Shown one piece after another: positions 16,747-25,717 of a stretch of 64,000 bases of DNA. Source of the DNA: DATFMH01 sp035267045 (lineage in GTDB: Bacteria > Bacteroidota > Rhodothermia > Balneolales > DATFMH01); the NCBI GenBank assembly GCA_035267045.1, contig DATFMH010000226.1, positions 33,441 to 97,440 of the forward strand. Direction: 5' to 3'. How positions within the stretch are numbered: the stretch's first letter is position 1; each line of letters opens with the position of its first letter. The notes beneath the pieces were generated by a model. That model made no database searches, was not told where the DNA came from, and saw only the letters and a program-made list of their open reading frames with translations. A program made the position numbers and the translations under genes.

Positions 16747-18039
16747 TTATGCTGTTGCGTAAATAGTTTTCTTACAACGTGCTTCAAATTCATCACGGAA
16801 CCGACTGATGGTATAACGTACCGGCCATGCAGCGGCATCTGCTAAAGCACAAATTGTTCGGCCTTCCATTTGGGTGCAGAGATCAAGCAATATATCCAGA
16901 TCCCTGTATTCGCCCTCGCCATTCTTAATTTTTAGTAGAAGTTTCTCCAGCCAGCCGGTACCTTCGCGGCATGGCGTACATTGACCGCAAGACTCATGAT
17001 GATAGAAATGAGTTATACGCCATAGGAAATCGATCATATCGGTATCCTCATCAAGTACACACAACCCGGCCGTACCCATCATGGAACCGGCTTCTCGTAA
17101 TGACTCAGCATCCATGGTAAGACCTTCAAGCTGGTCGGCTCTCAGTACGGGGGTTGAAGAACCACCCGGTACAACGGCTTTTACTTTCTTTCCATTTCGT
17201 ACTCCACCGGCCACTTCGTTGATAAGGGTCATTATGGGCATTCCTGTTGGAAATTCATAAACACCCGGTTTATTAACATGTCCGGATATTCCATATAAAA
17301 CCGGACCAGGATGCTTAGCTGCACCAAGATTGGAATACCAATCTGCACCATTTTTGATTATGAAAGGCACATTGGATAATGTTTCAATATTGTTGATGGT
17401 TGTCGGCCGGCCCCATAATCCTTTTTGTGCCGGGAAGGGAGGTTTTAGTCTTGGATAGCCACGCTTTCCTTCAAGCGATTCCATAAGGGAAGATTCCTCA
17501 CCACAGATATACGCTCCTGCACCGCTGTGCAGATATAAATCAATATCTACACCACTTCCTAAAATATTTTTACCCAGGTAACCTTTTTTATAGGCTTCAT
17601 CAACCGCATTCTGCAATTTTTGAATCCATGACCTGTATTCACCGCGGATATACACATAAACGGCATTAACAGTCATAGCATAAGCAGCAATAACGGCACC
17701 TTCTATGAAAAGATGCGGATTATATTCAAAAATCTGACGGTCTTTGAATGTACCGGGTTCCGACTCATCGCCATTAGCAGCGATATAACGGGGGCCGCCA
17801 TCCGGCTTCGGCATAAACGACCATTTTAATCCGGTGTTGAAACCGGCACCGCCACGACCGCGTAAGCCTGCGCTTTTGACTTCGTTCGTCACATTATCTT
17901 TAGCCCACTTACCGTCCTTGTTTTTCAGGACATCTTTCAAAGAATCATAACCACCGTTTTTTTCGTATACATCAATCTGGTGGAGATTCTTTATGTTTGG
18001 TAACAGTAGTGGTTTATACGATTTCCAATCCATTGACAT
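16747..18039 (-). CDS. nuoF: NADH-quinone oxidoreductase subunit F
   Basis: NADH-binding, FMN-containing subunit of complex I, 430 aa. FMN and NADH binding are marked by GLRGRGGAGFNTGLKW (about residues 58-73) and the GAGAYICGEESSLMESLEG loop. The 4Fe-4S cluster is held by ESCGQCTPCREGT plus a later cysteine in GRTICAL. The position between nuoE and nuoG matches the standard order, with only 3 bases separating it from nuoE. Confidence 0.96.
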   Translation of the reverse strand: MSMDWKSYKPLLLPNIKNLHQIDVYEKNGGYDSLKDVLKNKDGKWAKDNVTNEVKSAGLRGRGGAGFNTGLKWSFMPKPDGGPRYIAANGDESEPGTFKDRQIFEYNPHLFIEGAVIAAYAMTVNAVYVYIRGEYRSWIQKLQNAVDEAYKKGYLGKNILGSGVDIDLYLHSGAGAYICGEESSLMESLEGKRGYPRLKPPFPAQKGLWGRPTTINNIETLSNVPFIIKNGADWYSNLGAAKHPGPVLYGISGHVNKPGVYEFPTGMPIMTLINEVAGGVRNGKKVKAVVPGGSSTPVLRADQLEGLTMDAESLREAGSMMGTAGLCVLDEDTDMIDFLWRITHFYHHESCGQCTPCREGTGWLEKLLLKIKNGEGEYRDLDILLDLCTQMEGRTICALADAAAWPVRYTISRFRDEFEARCKKTIYATA

Positions 18040-18042
18040 AAA

Positions 18043-18579
18043 TTAATTCTCTTCTTTTTGATGTTGTGGCAGGGGAATGGATTCAAATTCCGGCATTTTA
18101 TCTTCGCGCAAGGAATCAATTAATTGATCTACTTTTTCCTTTGTTAGATGATTCACATAAACATCATTGGAAACTTGTAAAATGGGGGCATAACCACAAG
18201 CTCCGAGACATTCTACCGATTGAATACTGAATAAACCATCTTCGGTTGTCTCTCCTGCTTTTATACCCAGTTTGTCTTCAATATATTCGAGTATATCGTA
18301 TCCGCCGGTTACCTGACAACTGAAGCAGGTACAAACATCGAGTACATACTTACCCATCTTTTTGTTGTAAAACTGTGTATAAAAAGATACAACACCGTAT
18401 ACATGCGCTTCGGGAAGGTCTAACACCTCAGCCACTATTTTTTGTACTTCTTCATCCACATGTCCGAACTTCTCCTGTGCAAACCATAGAACAGGCATAA
18501 CAGCCGACATGTTGGTTGGGTATTTGGCCTTTATCTTTTCTATCTCTTCAAAATCAGATTTATCAAATGCTATATCCAT
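18043..18579 (-). CDS. nuoE: NADH-quinone oxidoreductase subunit E
   Basis: Thioredoxin-like 2Fe-2S subunit of the complex I dehydrogenase module, 178 aa. The cluster ligands lie in DVCTCFSCQVTGG and VECLGACGYAPILQV. Family segments AVMPVLWFAQEKFGHVDEEV and VYGVVSFYTQFY are present. Its stop is 3 bases before nuoF and its start 5 bases after the nuoD stop, so translation is probably coupled. Confidence 0.95.
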   Translation of the reverse strand: MDIAFDKSDFEEIEKIKAKYPTNMSAVMPVLWFAQEKFGHVDEEVQKIVAEVLDLPEAHVYGVVSFYTQFYNKKMGKYVLDVCTCFSCQVTGGYDILEYIEDKLGIKAGETTEDGLFSIQSVECLGACGYAPILQVSNDVYVNHLTKEKVDQLIDSLREDKMPEFESIPLPQHQKEEN

Positions 18580-18584
18580 AATAA

Positions 18585-19877
18585 TTATTTATCTGAGTCT
18601 CCCATTACAGGGTCTAATCCACCAATTAAAACTACCGTATCGGCAATCATTTCACCGTCCAGGATATATTCAAGACCTTGCAGATTCGCAAAAGAAGGCG
18701 ATCTGATTTCCAGTCTCCATGGATGTCCGGTACCGTCACTTTGAATATAATAACCGAGTTCCCCTTTCGGAGCTTCGATAGCATGGTAACATTCAACTCC
18801 TTCAGGTGGACATATACCGGTATCGGTCATCATGAAATCGTGTATCATGCCTTCCATTGAATAATAAACCTCGTCTTTGGAAGGGTAGGTCTGTTTGGCA
18901 TTATCAGCCCTGATAGGCCCTTTTTTCATTTTATCGAAACACTGCTCTATGAGGCTGAGACTTTGTGTCATTTCTTCCATCCTGCAATAGTAACGAGCAA
19001 GATTATCACCTTCGAGACGTGTAGGTACTTCAAATTCTACTTCATCATATTTACAATAAGGATCAATTTTGCGTATATCGTAAGCAATACCGGTTGCCCT
19101 GAGGTTAGGGCCACTTAATCCAATATCAATAGCTTCATCTGCTGTGATCGTACCAATATCTTTATTACGATCAACAAAGATCCTGTTTTTATTCAGAAAT
19201 TTATTCCAACCGACCAATTCTTTTTTAAAATCTGTAACCCATTCTTTAATCATTTTGATGGTCTCGGGAGTAAAATCATTAGCTACTCCACCAATCCGGG
19301 AATGGGAAATCGTAAAACGATGTCCACCGAAATTATCAAAAATATCGTATAGTTTTTCCCGCTCACGAAATGTCCATATAAAGAAGGATACGGCACCGGC
19401 ATCCATAACCATGGTGCCAAGCCAGAGGAGGTGGGATGAAATACGTGCGAGTTCACATCCGATCATGCGGATATATTGTGCCCGATCGGGAACTTCAATT
19501 TTGGCTATTTTCTCAACCGCTGTGCAGAGAGCTACATTATTGCTGTAAGGGGACAGGTAATCCGTACGGTCGGTGTACGGCATAAATTCCTGGTATGTTT
19601 TGTTCTCAGCAATTTTTTCTATTCCGCGATGAAGGTATCCGATATCTAATTTATTCTTAATTATTTTCTCTCCATCGAGTTCCAATATGACTCGTAGAAC
19701 ACCGTGTGTTGCCGGGTGCTGCGGACCCATATTAAGCACCATATGAGTAGCCAACGGATCATCTTCATAAACCTCAACGGTAGTATGTTTGTCCTCCAGG
19801 CTTTTATATATGGCTTCCTGGTGCTTCTTGAAGAATGTCGATTGTATTTTAGAAGTTAATTTTTTCTCTAATTCCAT
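18585..19877 (-). CDS. nuoD: NADH-quinone oxidoreductase subunit D
   Basis: 49-kDa-type subunit of complex I that forms the quinone site with NuoB. 430 aa from the ATG at 19877 (N-terminus MELEKKLTSK). The frame is open to 20036, but that longer reading runs through the end of nuoC and adds 53 residues with no family similarity. Key motifs are MGPQHPATHGVLRVILELDGE, DIGYLHRGIEKIAENKTYQEFMPYTDRTDYLSP (in two conserved blocks) and the C-terminal EAPKGELGYYIQSDG and PSFANLQGL segments. Separate nuoC and nuoD, not the fused form. Confidence 0.95.
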   Translation of the reverse strand: MELEKKLTSKIQSTFFKKHQEAIYKSLEDKHTTVEVYEDDPLATHMVLNMGPQHPATHGVLRVILELDGEKIIKNKLDIGYLHRGIEKIAENKTYQEFMPYTDRTDYLSPYSNNVALCTAVEKIAKIEVPDRAQYIRMIGCELARISSHLLWLGTMVMDAGAVSFFIWTFREREKLYDIFDNFGGHRFTISHSRIGGVANDFTPETIKMIKEWVTDFKKELVGWNKFLNKNRIFVDRNKDIGTITADEAIDIGLSGPNLRATGIAYDIRKIDPYCKYDEVEFEVPTRLEGDNLARYYCRMEEMTQSLSLIEQCFDKMKKGPIRADNAKQTYPSKDEVYYSMEGMIHDFMMTDTGICPPEGVECYHAIEAPKGELGYYIQSDGTGHPWRLEIRSPSFANLQGLEYILDGEMIADTVVLIGGLDPVMGDSDK

Positions 19878-19887
19878 CGTATCTTGT

Positions 19888-20397
19888 TTAATCTTCTGTA
19901 TCCGGTGTGGTGCTGGGTAATTCGATAGACCCGGGGATACCCAAAAGCGGAAATTCTTTGCGTAGTGGATAGTATTCGAAGTCTTCGGGTAAGTAAACTC
20001 GTCGTAAATCCGGGTGGTCATCAAAAATAACGCCAAACATGTCGTATGTTTGACGTTCCTGCCAATTGGCTGCTTTCCAGATATCGGTTACCGTTTGAAC
20101 ATGGGGATCTTCCTCTTCACATCTGACTTTGAGGAATAAACGTAATTGATCCCGTAGTGAAACAATATTATAAATGACTTCAAATCGTTCTTCGGAGGTA
20201 AAACGGTCGGTCCCGAATATATCTACCAGATAGATGAATCGATGTTCATCATAAAGCCTGCGGCATATATCGTGTATCTTATTAACGGATGTCCGGACAA
20301 GAATGTCGCCCTGGTACCCGGTAACCTCAAGTATGTCATCCGGATATTGATTTTTTAAGTCATCAATAACTTTTTGATGAGCAGAAGAAATATTCAT
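19888..20397 (-). CDS. nuoC: NADH-quinone oxidoreductase subunit C
   Basis: 30-kDa-type peripheral subunit of complex I, 169 aa. The signature block WKAANWQERQTYDMFGVIFDDHPDLRRVYLPEDFEYYPLRKEFPL (residues about 108-152) is complete. It lies 3 bases after the nuoB stop and 10 bases before the nuoD ATG. Confidence 0.95.
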   Translation of the reverse strand: MNISSAHQKVIDDLKNQYPDDILEVTGYQGDILVRTSVNKIHDICRRLYDEHRFIYLVDIFGTDRFTSEERFEVIYNIVSLRDQLRLFLKVRCEEEDPHVQTVTDIWKAANWQERQTYDMFGVIFDDHPDLRRVYLPEDFEYYPLRKEFPLLGIPGSIELPSTTPDTED

Positions 20398-20400
20398 GAG

Positions 20401-20883
20401 TTAAGTATCAAGTAATACAGAATGTTCTGTTTTAATTTTATTCTGAATCTTCATCAATGCGTTTATAACGGCATCAGGCCGCGGTGGGCATCCTGAAATG
20501 TAAGCATCGACGGGTAAGAAGTTATCAACTCCCTGTACAACTCCATAGCAACGGTGCATACCGCCGGTGGAAGCACAGGCTCCCATGGCAACACACCATT
20601 TTGGGTCCGGCATCTGATCCCATATCCTTCGGATGGCGTGCGACATCTTATACGTACACCAACCGGCCACGATCATCAGATCGCTTTGACGTGGTGAAAA
20701 ACGGAATACTTCGGATCCGAACCTGGAAACGTCATATCTTGGGCCGGCAAATGCCATCATTTCGATAGCGCAGCAAGCCAGTCCCATAGGCATTGGCCAA
20801 ACGGCATTTGAACGTGCCCAGTTTACAAGGGAGTCTACTCTTGTAGTTAAATATCCTTCGCCTAAGGCGCTTTCTAATCCCAT
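20401..20883 (-). CDS. nuoB: NADH-quinone oxidoreductase subunit B
   Basis: Holds cluster N2, the last electron carrier before quinone. 160 aa. The tandem cysteines GLACCAIEMMAF, the C of AMGACASTGGM and the final SGCPPRPD cysteine supply the ligands. The regions AWC/GWCTYKMSHAIRRIWDQMPDPKW and RCYGVVQGVDNFLPVDAYI are conserved. Start ATG at 20883, 12 bases after the nuoA stop. Confidence 0.96.
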   Translation of the reverse strand: MGLESALGEGYLTTRVDSLVNWARSNAVWPMPMGLACCAIEMMAFAGPRYDVSRFGSEVFRFSPRQSDLMIVAGWCTYKMSHAIRRIWDQMPDPKWCVAMGACASTGGMHRCYGVVQGVDNFLPVDAYISGCPPRPDAVINALMKIQNKIKTEHSVLLDT

Positions 20884-20895
20884 AACTGAAATAAA

Positions 20896-21270
20896 TTATT
20901 TTTTAATCTGTTTGAAATCCCAATCAAGTGTACCTTTTTTTAAGGTATAAATTAACCCGAGGAACAGTATTACTAAAAATAGCATCATTGCAATAAAAGT
21001 TCCTATTCCGAGTTTTAAAAATCGAACGGCCCATGGATAAAGAAATACTACTTCGAGATCAAAAACGATAAATTCCATGGCAACCAAATAGAAACTGACG
21101 GAGTAACGTTCCCGGGCCTGACCTACAGGATCCATACCACTTTCGTATGGTCCAAGTTTTAAAACATTGGGTCGGTACGGCCCTATAATTCTTGATAAAA
21201 TCATAAATAAAAACGCCACAATCACGGCGACACCAACCAATATCATGATTGGTAAGTAATTCTCTAACAT
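20896..21270 (-). CDS. nuoA: NADH-quinone oxidoreductase subunit A
   Basis: Small three-helix membrane subunit of complex I, 124 aa. It shows the loop YESGMDPVGQARERYSVSFYLVAMEFIVFDLEVVFLYPWA in its usual place (residues about 43-82), flanked by hydrophobic helices. First gene of the nuo cluster; the divergent spacer upstream (21271-21502) contains promoter-like elements. Confidence 0.95.
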   Translation of the reverse strand: MLENYLPIMILVGVAVIVAFLFMILSRIIGPYRPNVLKLGPYESGMDPVGQARERYSVSFYLVAMEFIVFDLEVVFLYPWAVRFLKLGIGTFIAMMLFLVILFLGLIYTLKKGTLDWDFKQIKK

Positions 21271-21317
21271 AATTTTTTAATTTAATCACATGTGCATTAA
21301 CACCCTTTTTGATCAAG

Positions 21318-21349
21318 CAAAAATTAGGGCGATTGCTATGAAATGTCAA
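21318..21349 (-). promoter_or_regulatory. Candidate promoter of the nuo operon
   Basis: On the minus strand TTGACA (21344-21349) is followed after 17 bases by TAATTTTTG (21318-21326), about 48 bases before the nuoA ATG. The -35 element is canonical. The downstream element resembles both TATAAT and the TAnnTTTG box used by Bacteroidota primary sigma factors. Confidence 0.5.
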
Positions 21350-21421
21350 TGTAATATGAAAAGGATTAAAATGCCTTAAAAAATGTTACTTTTTCTTCTA
21401 TGAGTTGAGATTTCATTTAAC

Positions 21422-21453
21422 TTGACCTTTAAGTGTAGTGCAATAATCTTTAA
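21422..21453 (+). promoter_or_regulatory. Candidate promoter of the bifunctional nuclease gene
   Basis: TTGACC (21422-21427), a 16-base spacer, then TAATCTTTAA (21444-21453), about 50 bases before the gene start. It shares the TTGAC-N16/17-TAAT-TTT layout with the divergent nuo promoter. Confidence 0.4.
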
Positions 21454-21502
21454 ATTAAAAAGGTAAAGAATTTATTAATTGGCTTAAAAAGAGAAACGTA
21501 CC

Positions 21503-22099
21503 GTGGAAAAAATTCAAATGGAGATTTTAGGGCTTTCAACGAGTCCAAGCAGCGGTGGTGCTTATGCACTTATTTTAAATGAGACGGATGGCAATCGAAG
21601 GCTCCCGATTATCATCGGTACGTTTGAAGCACAAGCTATTGCCCTTGAGCTCGAACATATAAAACCGCCAAGGCCTATGACGCACGACCTGCTCCGAAAT
21701 GTTGTTCAAAGTTTTAACACTTATGTTAAGCAGGTGTTTATTAACGAGCTTAAGGAGGGTACATTTTATGCTGAAATTATATATGATTTTAACGGTAAAG
21801 ACGTCCATATGGATGCCCGGCCCAGTGATGCAATAGCCCTGGCAATCCGGTTTAATGCACCTATTTTTGTCGCCGATGAGGTATTGAGTGAAGCAGGTAT
21901 TCAGGCGGATTTAAGTGACGAAGAACTTGGAGATTCGCCGAAGTTCGAAGAACAGCCTGAAGAAGCTAAGTCTGCAAAAGACACGGAAGAAGACAGTAAA
22001 TTAAAATTATTAGAAAAACACCTGGAAACGGCTATAGAAAAAGAGGATTATGAAAAAGCCGCTAAACTCAGGGATGAAATAAAAAAATTGAAAGGATAA
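21503..22099 (+). CDS. Bifunctional nuclease-family protein with UVR motif
   Basis: 198-aa protein of the bifunctional nuclease (BFN, PF02577) family; plant and Mycobacterium-group members have RNase and DNase activity. The core covers residues 1-135 with the typical EILGLSTSPSSGGAYALIL, RRLPIIIGTFEAQAIALELE and ARPSDAIALAIRFNAPIFVADEVL blocks. After a Glu/Lys-rich linker the last 30 residues form a UvrB/UvrC (UVR) motif (AIEKEDYEKAAKLRDEI). The start is taken as GTG 21503, which gives the common VEKIQMEILGL N-terminus; an ATG five codons later is the alternative. bshC follows 3 bases after the stop. Confidence 0.85.
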   Translation: MEKIQMEILGLSTSPSSGGAYALILNETDGNRRLPIIIGTFEAQAIALELEHIKPPRPMTHDLLRNVVQSFNTYVKQVFINELKEGTFYAEIIYDFNGKDVHMDARPSDAIALAIRFNAPIFVADEVLSEAGIQADLSDEELGDSPKFEEQPEEAKSAKDTEEDSKLKLLEKHLETAIEKEDYEKAAKLRDEIKKLKG

Positions 22100-22102
22100 G
22101 CA

Positions 22103-23713
22103 TTGCAAATAAAAAGTATTGATTACTCTCATTTGCCCTTCTCTGACTTATATAAAACTTATGTTTCCGATTATTCCAAAGTTGATCGTTTTTATAATGG
22201 CAATCCGCTGAATGAGGATGAAATTTCCGGATTTTATAAAAAAAATGTAGCGGTCACCGATCGGGTTGAGACGGTAAAGCTACTTAAAGATTTTAACAAT
22301 GGGTTCGACCTGGATCCATTGGCACAAAAAAATATTGAAAGATTGGCTGATGAGAAGGCTCAAACCGTTGTGACCGGTCAACAACTGGGTATCTACGGAG
22401 GCCCGTTATTTACTGTTTATAAGGCTTTAACAGCTATTGTTTTTGCCAGACGGATGGAAAAAAAGACAGGGAATCCTGTTATTCCTGTTTTCTGGTTAGC
22501 CGACGAAGATCATGACTATGAGGAGATAGCCAGTGTTCGTTTCCCTAATCGTGACACTATTCATTCAATAAAACTGGATGCTTTCAATGAAAAGAATCAT
22601 GCAGTATCGGAATTGGTCATACCGGATAGGTTTACTGATTTTCGAAATGAAGTAAAAGAAAAACTAAGAGAAACGGATTTTTCTGAATCTTTATGGGATT
22701 TATTGGATGAATGCTACCGTCCCGGTGTCACATTCCGGGTGGCATTTGGCAAACTGATAAGCCAACTGTTTTCAAAACACGGAATGATCCTGGCTGGCAG
22801 CCATGATAAAAATATAAAACGTTATTTATTGCAACAGTTGCAAAGCTCTGTCGAAAATGCATCTGAAATAGGGGAGGCACTTGAACGTCAGAGTGGGAAA
22901 CTGGCCGATGTTTATCATCAACAGGCACAAACCGATTCGTCATTGCTATTCATGCATAGTGGGGAGGGAAGGGTACGTATTTCATTTGAAGACGGGATAT
23001 GGAAATACGGTGACAGGGAGGAATGGCCTTCCGTAGAATTAAAAAAAATGATAGAGAAAAATCCCGAACGATTTTCCCCAAACGTTTTTTTACGGCCCGT
23101 TCTTCAGGATGCGTTATTGCCAAACAGGGCGTATGTAGCCGGACCCGGAGAATTGGCTTACTACGGTCAAATGAAAACGTTATACCCGATATTTAACATG
23201 GAAATGCCGTTTATTATTCCCCGCATGAGTGCTACATTGATTGAGTCGTCTATTAGCAGGATTATGGATGATCTACCATTTGATTTTACAGATTATAAAA
23301 AAAGGATTGAAGATCTGGAATCTGATTATGTTGATAGAACCAATACCATGGACGTTAATGAATATTTTAAACAATGGAAAAAAGATGTCGATGAGTTATC
23401 GGAAAATAAGACGAAAGCGATTCAGAATATTGATCAGACACTAAAAGGAGCGGCAGAAAAAGCAAATTCATCGTATTATCATGCTCTGGATGGGCTAAAA
23501 GGGAAAGTATTTCGTGCTATCAAACAACAAAATGATATACAAATTAAACGAATCCGTAAAATTCATACTCATTTGTTTCCGGAACAGGAATTACAGGAGC
23601 GCAAATTCTCCTTCATCTATTATATGAATAAATACGGAGTGGATATTTGGGACAGAGTTTTAACTAAGATTGATGAGGAAACATTCGATACTCATAAACT
23701 TATTAATATCTAA
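22103..23713 (+). CDS. bshC: Bacillithiol biosynthesis cysteine-adding enzyme BshC
   Basis: Predicted to add cysteine to glucosaminyl-malate in the last step of bacillithiol synthesis. 536 aa, the usual length. Hallmark motifs are VVTGQQLGIYGGPLFTVYKALTA (split Rossmann-like core, residues about 90-112), VFWLADEDHDYEEI and the late PRMSATLIESSISRIM, followed by a long coiled-coil region (residues about 375-490). The start is TTG at 22103; the family N-terminus begins there and no better ATG is near. bshA and bshB are not in the window. It forms a tight run with the nuclease gene upstream and the cyclo-ligase 3 bases downstream. Confidence 0.9.
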   Translation: MQIKSIDYSHLPFSDLYKTYVSDYSKVDRFYNGNPLNEDEISGFYKKNVAVTDRVETVKLLKDFNNGFDLDPLAQKNIERLADEKAQTVVTGQQLGIYGGPLFTVYKALTAIVFARRMEKKTGNPVIPVFWLADEDHDYEEIASVRFPNRDTIHSIKLDAFNEKNHAVSELVIPDRFTDFRNEVKEKLRETDFSESLWDLLDECYRPGVTFRVAFGKLISQLFSKHGMILAGSHDKNIKRYLLQQLQSSVENASEIGEALERQSGKLADVYHQQAQTDSSLLFMHSGEGRVRISFEDGIWKYGDREEWPSVELKKMIEKNPERFSPNVFLRPVLQDALLPNRAYVAGPGELAYYGQMKTLYPIFNMEMPFIIPRMSATLIESSISRIMDDLPFDFTDYKKRIEDLESDYVDRTNTMDVNEYFKQWKKDVDELSENKTKAIQNIDQTLKGAAEKANSSYYHALDGLKGKVFRAIKQQNDIQIKRIRKIHTHLFPEQELQERKFSFIYYMNKYGVDIWDRVLTKIDEETFDTHKLINI

Positions 23714-23716
23714 TTA

Positions 23717-24313
23717 ATGCAGATTATCGACACCGGTGCTCAAAAACAAAAGATCCGTGAAAAACTCTTAATGAAACGCAAGGGATTATCTTCGTATGAT
23801 TATAAGTCGGTTAATAAACAGATTCTTCATCGATTAGTGCATTTAGATACTTTTAAAAAAGCACAAACGATTCATATTTATTTGCCTATCGTAAAACAAA
23901 AAGAGGTCGATACATTGCCGGTAATCGGATCGTTGTTGGAAAAAGGTAAGAACGTGGTTGTGCCCATCACCGAATTTGATCGTATTGCATTACGTCATGT
24001 TGCTTTAGATAATATGGAAGATTTAAAGACAAACCGATGGGGGGTACCCGAACCTGTTCAACAGATAGATATCGATATACAGGAACTTGACCTGGTTATA
24101 GTGCCTATGGTTGGCGGAGATATGCATGGTAACAGGTTGGGATATGGAAAAGGATATTACGATAGTTTCCTAAAAGAAGTTAATTGTCCTAAAATTGGTT
24201 TACTACCGGAGACTTGTTTAGTAGATAACATACCTGTGGAAGAGCATGATGTCCCGCTTGATTATCTGATAACCGAGGATAGAATTATCCGTGCCCGGGG
24301 CCAGGGTAGATAA
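23717..24313 (+). CDS. 5-formyltetrahydrofolate cyclo-ligase
   Basis: Converts 5-formyl-THF to 5,10-methenyl-THF with ATP, returning stored folate to one-carbon metabolism. 198 aa. Conserved parts: KQKIREKLLMKRKGLS at the N-terminus, the IHIYLPIVKQKEVDT strand, and the C-terminal nucleotide-binding block DLVIVPMVGGDMHGNRLGYGKGYYDSFL. ATG at 23717, 3 bases after bshC, no obvious Shine-Dalgarno sequence. Confidence 0.93.
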   Translation: MQIIDTGAQKQKIREKLLMKRKGLSSYDYKSVNKQILHRLVHLDTFKKAQTIHIYLPIVKQKEVDTLPVIGSLLEKGKNVVVPITEFDRIALRHVALDNMEDLKTNRWGVPEPVQQIDIDIQELDLVIVPMVGGDMHGNRLGYGKGYYDSFLKEVNCPKIGLLPETCLVDNIPVEEHDVPLDYLITEDRIIRARGQGR

Positions 24314-24405
24314 TATTTAAAAAAGTAACCATCTTATATATAATGAACCTTTATGTATTTCGGTTCGTATAGTCATAAAAAAGGTAAAAAGAGTAAAATA
24401 ATATT

Positions 24406-25095
24406 ATGGCAGAGCGTACCAAACAAATGGGGCAAAGTTCTAATCTTGGCGATTCTGTTTCCTATACGGAAAATGATCTGCAGTTAGCACTTGATGATTT
24501 TCTGGAAGAAGAAAAACGTAAAGAGGTAAAACCAACGTTATTCAATTTTCAGACAATTGCCGGTTTTGTAATCATATTTTTATCACTCAGCTATCTCGTT
24601 CAGCAAATCGGACTCAGTTGGGGGCCGAGTTTAAGTGGTTTAATGAGCGCACTTCCGGTAATTGGTGGTGTTATTGTGACCATAGTCGGCCTGGGTATAT
24701 TTAGCAGGGAAAGAAAGAAGCATCGTAAGCAAAGGCGAAAAGAAAGAAGAGAGAAGAAACATTTATATAATAACCTTGAACAGAGAGAAAGACGCAGGGA
24801 GAAACACAGGAAGCATGAATTTGATTCATTTAAGTCGATGTCAGAACATGATATAAAAGTGGATCGTTATGCCCTCAAAAAGAACAAAAAATTATTCCGG
24901 TCCCGTCATGATAAACGAATATTTGGTGTTTGCGGCGGTATAGCCCGTTATTTTGGTGTCAGTTCTACATTTGTCCGGTTACTTTTTGCCATAGGTACAT
25001 TATTAGGCTACGGATTTCCTATAATTCTTTATATTGCACTGGCTGTAGTGTTACCTAAAGAGCCGTATTCATTATTTGATGTAGACGATATTTAA
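24406..25095 (+). CDS. PspC-domain membrane protein
   Basis: 229-aa membrane protein. Two hydrophobic segments lie at about residues 45-65 and 72-97, followed by a very basic Lys/Arg/Glu linker (about 100-160), then a C-terminal PspC domain (RSRHDKRIFGVCGGIARYFGVSSTFVRLLFAIGTL-type core, residues about 165-225) with one or two more helices. PspC-like domains occur in envelope-stress and sigma/anti-sigma contexts, but no psp genes are nearby. tmk follows 13 bases downstream. Confidence 0.8.
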   Translation: MAERTKQMGQSSNLGDSVSYTENDLQLALDDFLEEEKRKEVKPTLFNFQTIAGFVIIFLSLSYLVQQIGLSWGPSLSGLMSALPVIGGVIVTIVGLGIFSRERKKHRKQRRKERREKKHLYNNLEQRERRREKHRKHEFDSFKSMSEHDIKVDRYALKKNKKLFRSRHDKRIFGVCGGIARYFGVSSTFVRLLFAIGTLLGYGFPIILYIALAVVLPKEPYSLFDVDDI

Positions 25096-25108
25096 TTAAA
25101 TTAAATGC

Positions 25109-25717
25109 ATGCTGATATCATTTGAAGGGATCGATGGTTGCGGAAAGACCACACAGTTACATTTATTGAAAGAACGGTTGCTTGATGAAGGGTATGAGGT
25201 AAGTGATTTCCGTGAACCCGGTGGTACGGAAGTATCCGAATTTATTCGATCCATATTGTTGAATCCGGAGATCGAGATGCATCCGGTGACCGAGTTATTG
25301 CTTTTCTCGGCCGCGCGTTCCGAATTAATTGCGCAGAAAGTAATGCCGGAACTGAAAAAAGGACATATTGTTTTACTCGATCGGTTTTATGATTCGACGG
25401 TTGCTTATCAGGGGTATGGACGAAAATCTCTTGGAATCGAAGAAATTAATAAGTTGAATTCCATAGCTTCACATCGTGTAAAACCGGATTTAACTTTTTA
25501 TATAAGAATTAGCCTTCAGGAAGCCCGGAAGAGAACGAGTCATCAGAGCAAAGATCGTATGGAACAATCGAGTGAGACCTTTTTCACATCTGTTATAGAA
25601 GGTTTTGAAACCCTGGTCGGAAATGAAGACCGATTTATTGCTTTGAACGCAACCCACACAAAGGATCAGCTTCATGACATGATTTGGGATCATGTATCGA
25701 ATTATCTGGAAGGATGA
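25109..25717 (+). CDS. tmk: Thymidylate kinase
   Basis: Phosphorylates dTMP to dTDP for DNA synthesis. 202 aa. P-loop FEGIDGCGKTTQ (residues 4-15), the DR(F/Y) motif LLDRFYDSTVAYQGYGR and the lid region RTSHQSKDRMEQ are all present. The ATG at 25109 starts 13 bases after the PspC gene. A long spacer follows. Confidence 0.95.
   Translation: MLISFEGIDGCGKTTQLHLLKERLLDEGYEVSDFREPGGTEVSEFIRSILLNPEIEMHPVTELLLFSAARSELIAQKVMPELKKGHIVLLDRFYDSTVAYQGYGRKSLGIEEINKLNSIASHRVKPDLTFYIRISLQEARKRTSHQSKDRMEQSSETFFTSVIEGFETLVGNEDRFIALNATHTKDQLHDMIWDHVSNYLEG

Noticed and set aside
19878..20036. N-terminal extension of nuoD
   Set aside because: It overlaps the 3' end of nuoC and encodes sequence unlike NuoD; the ATG at 19877 fits the family.
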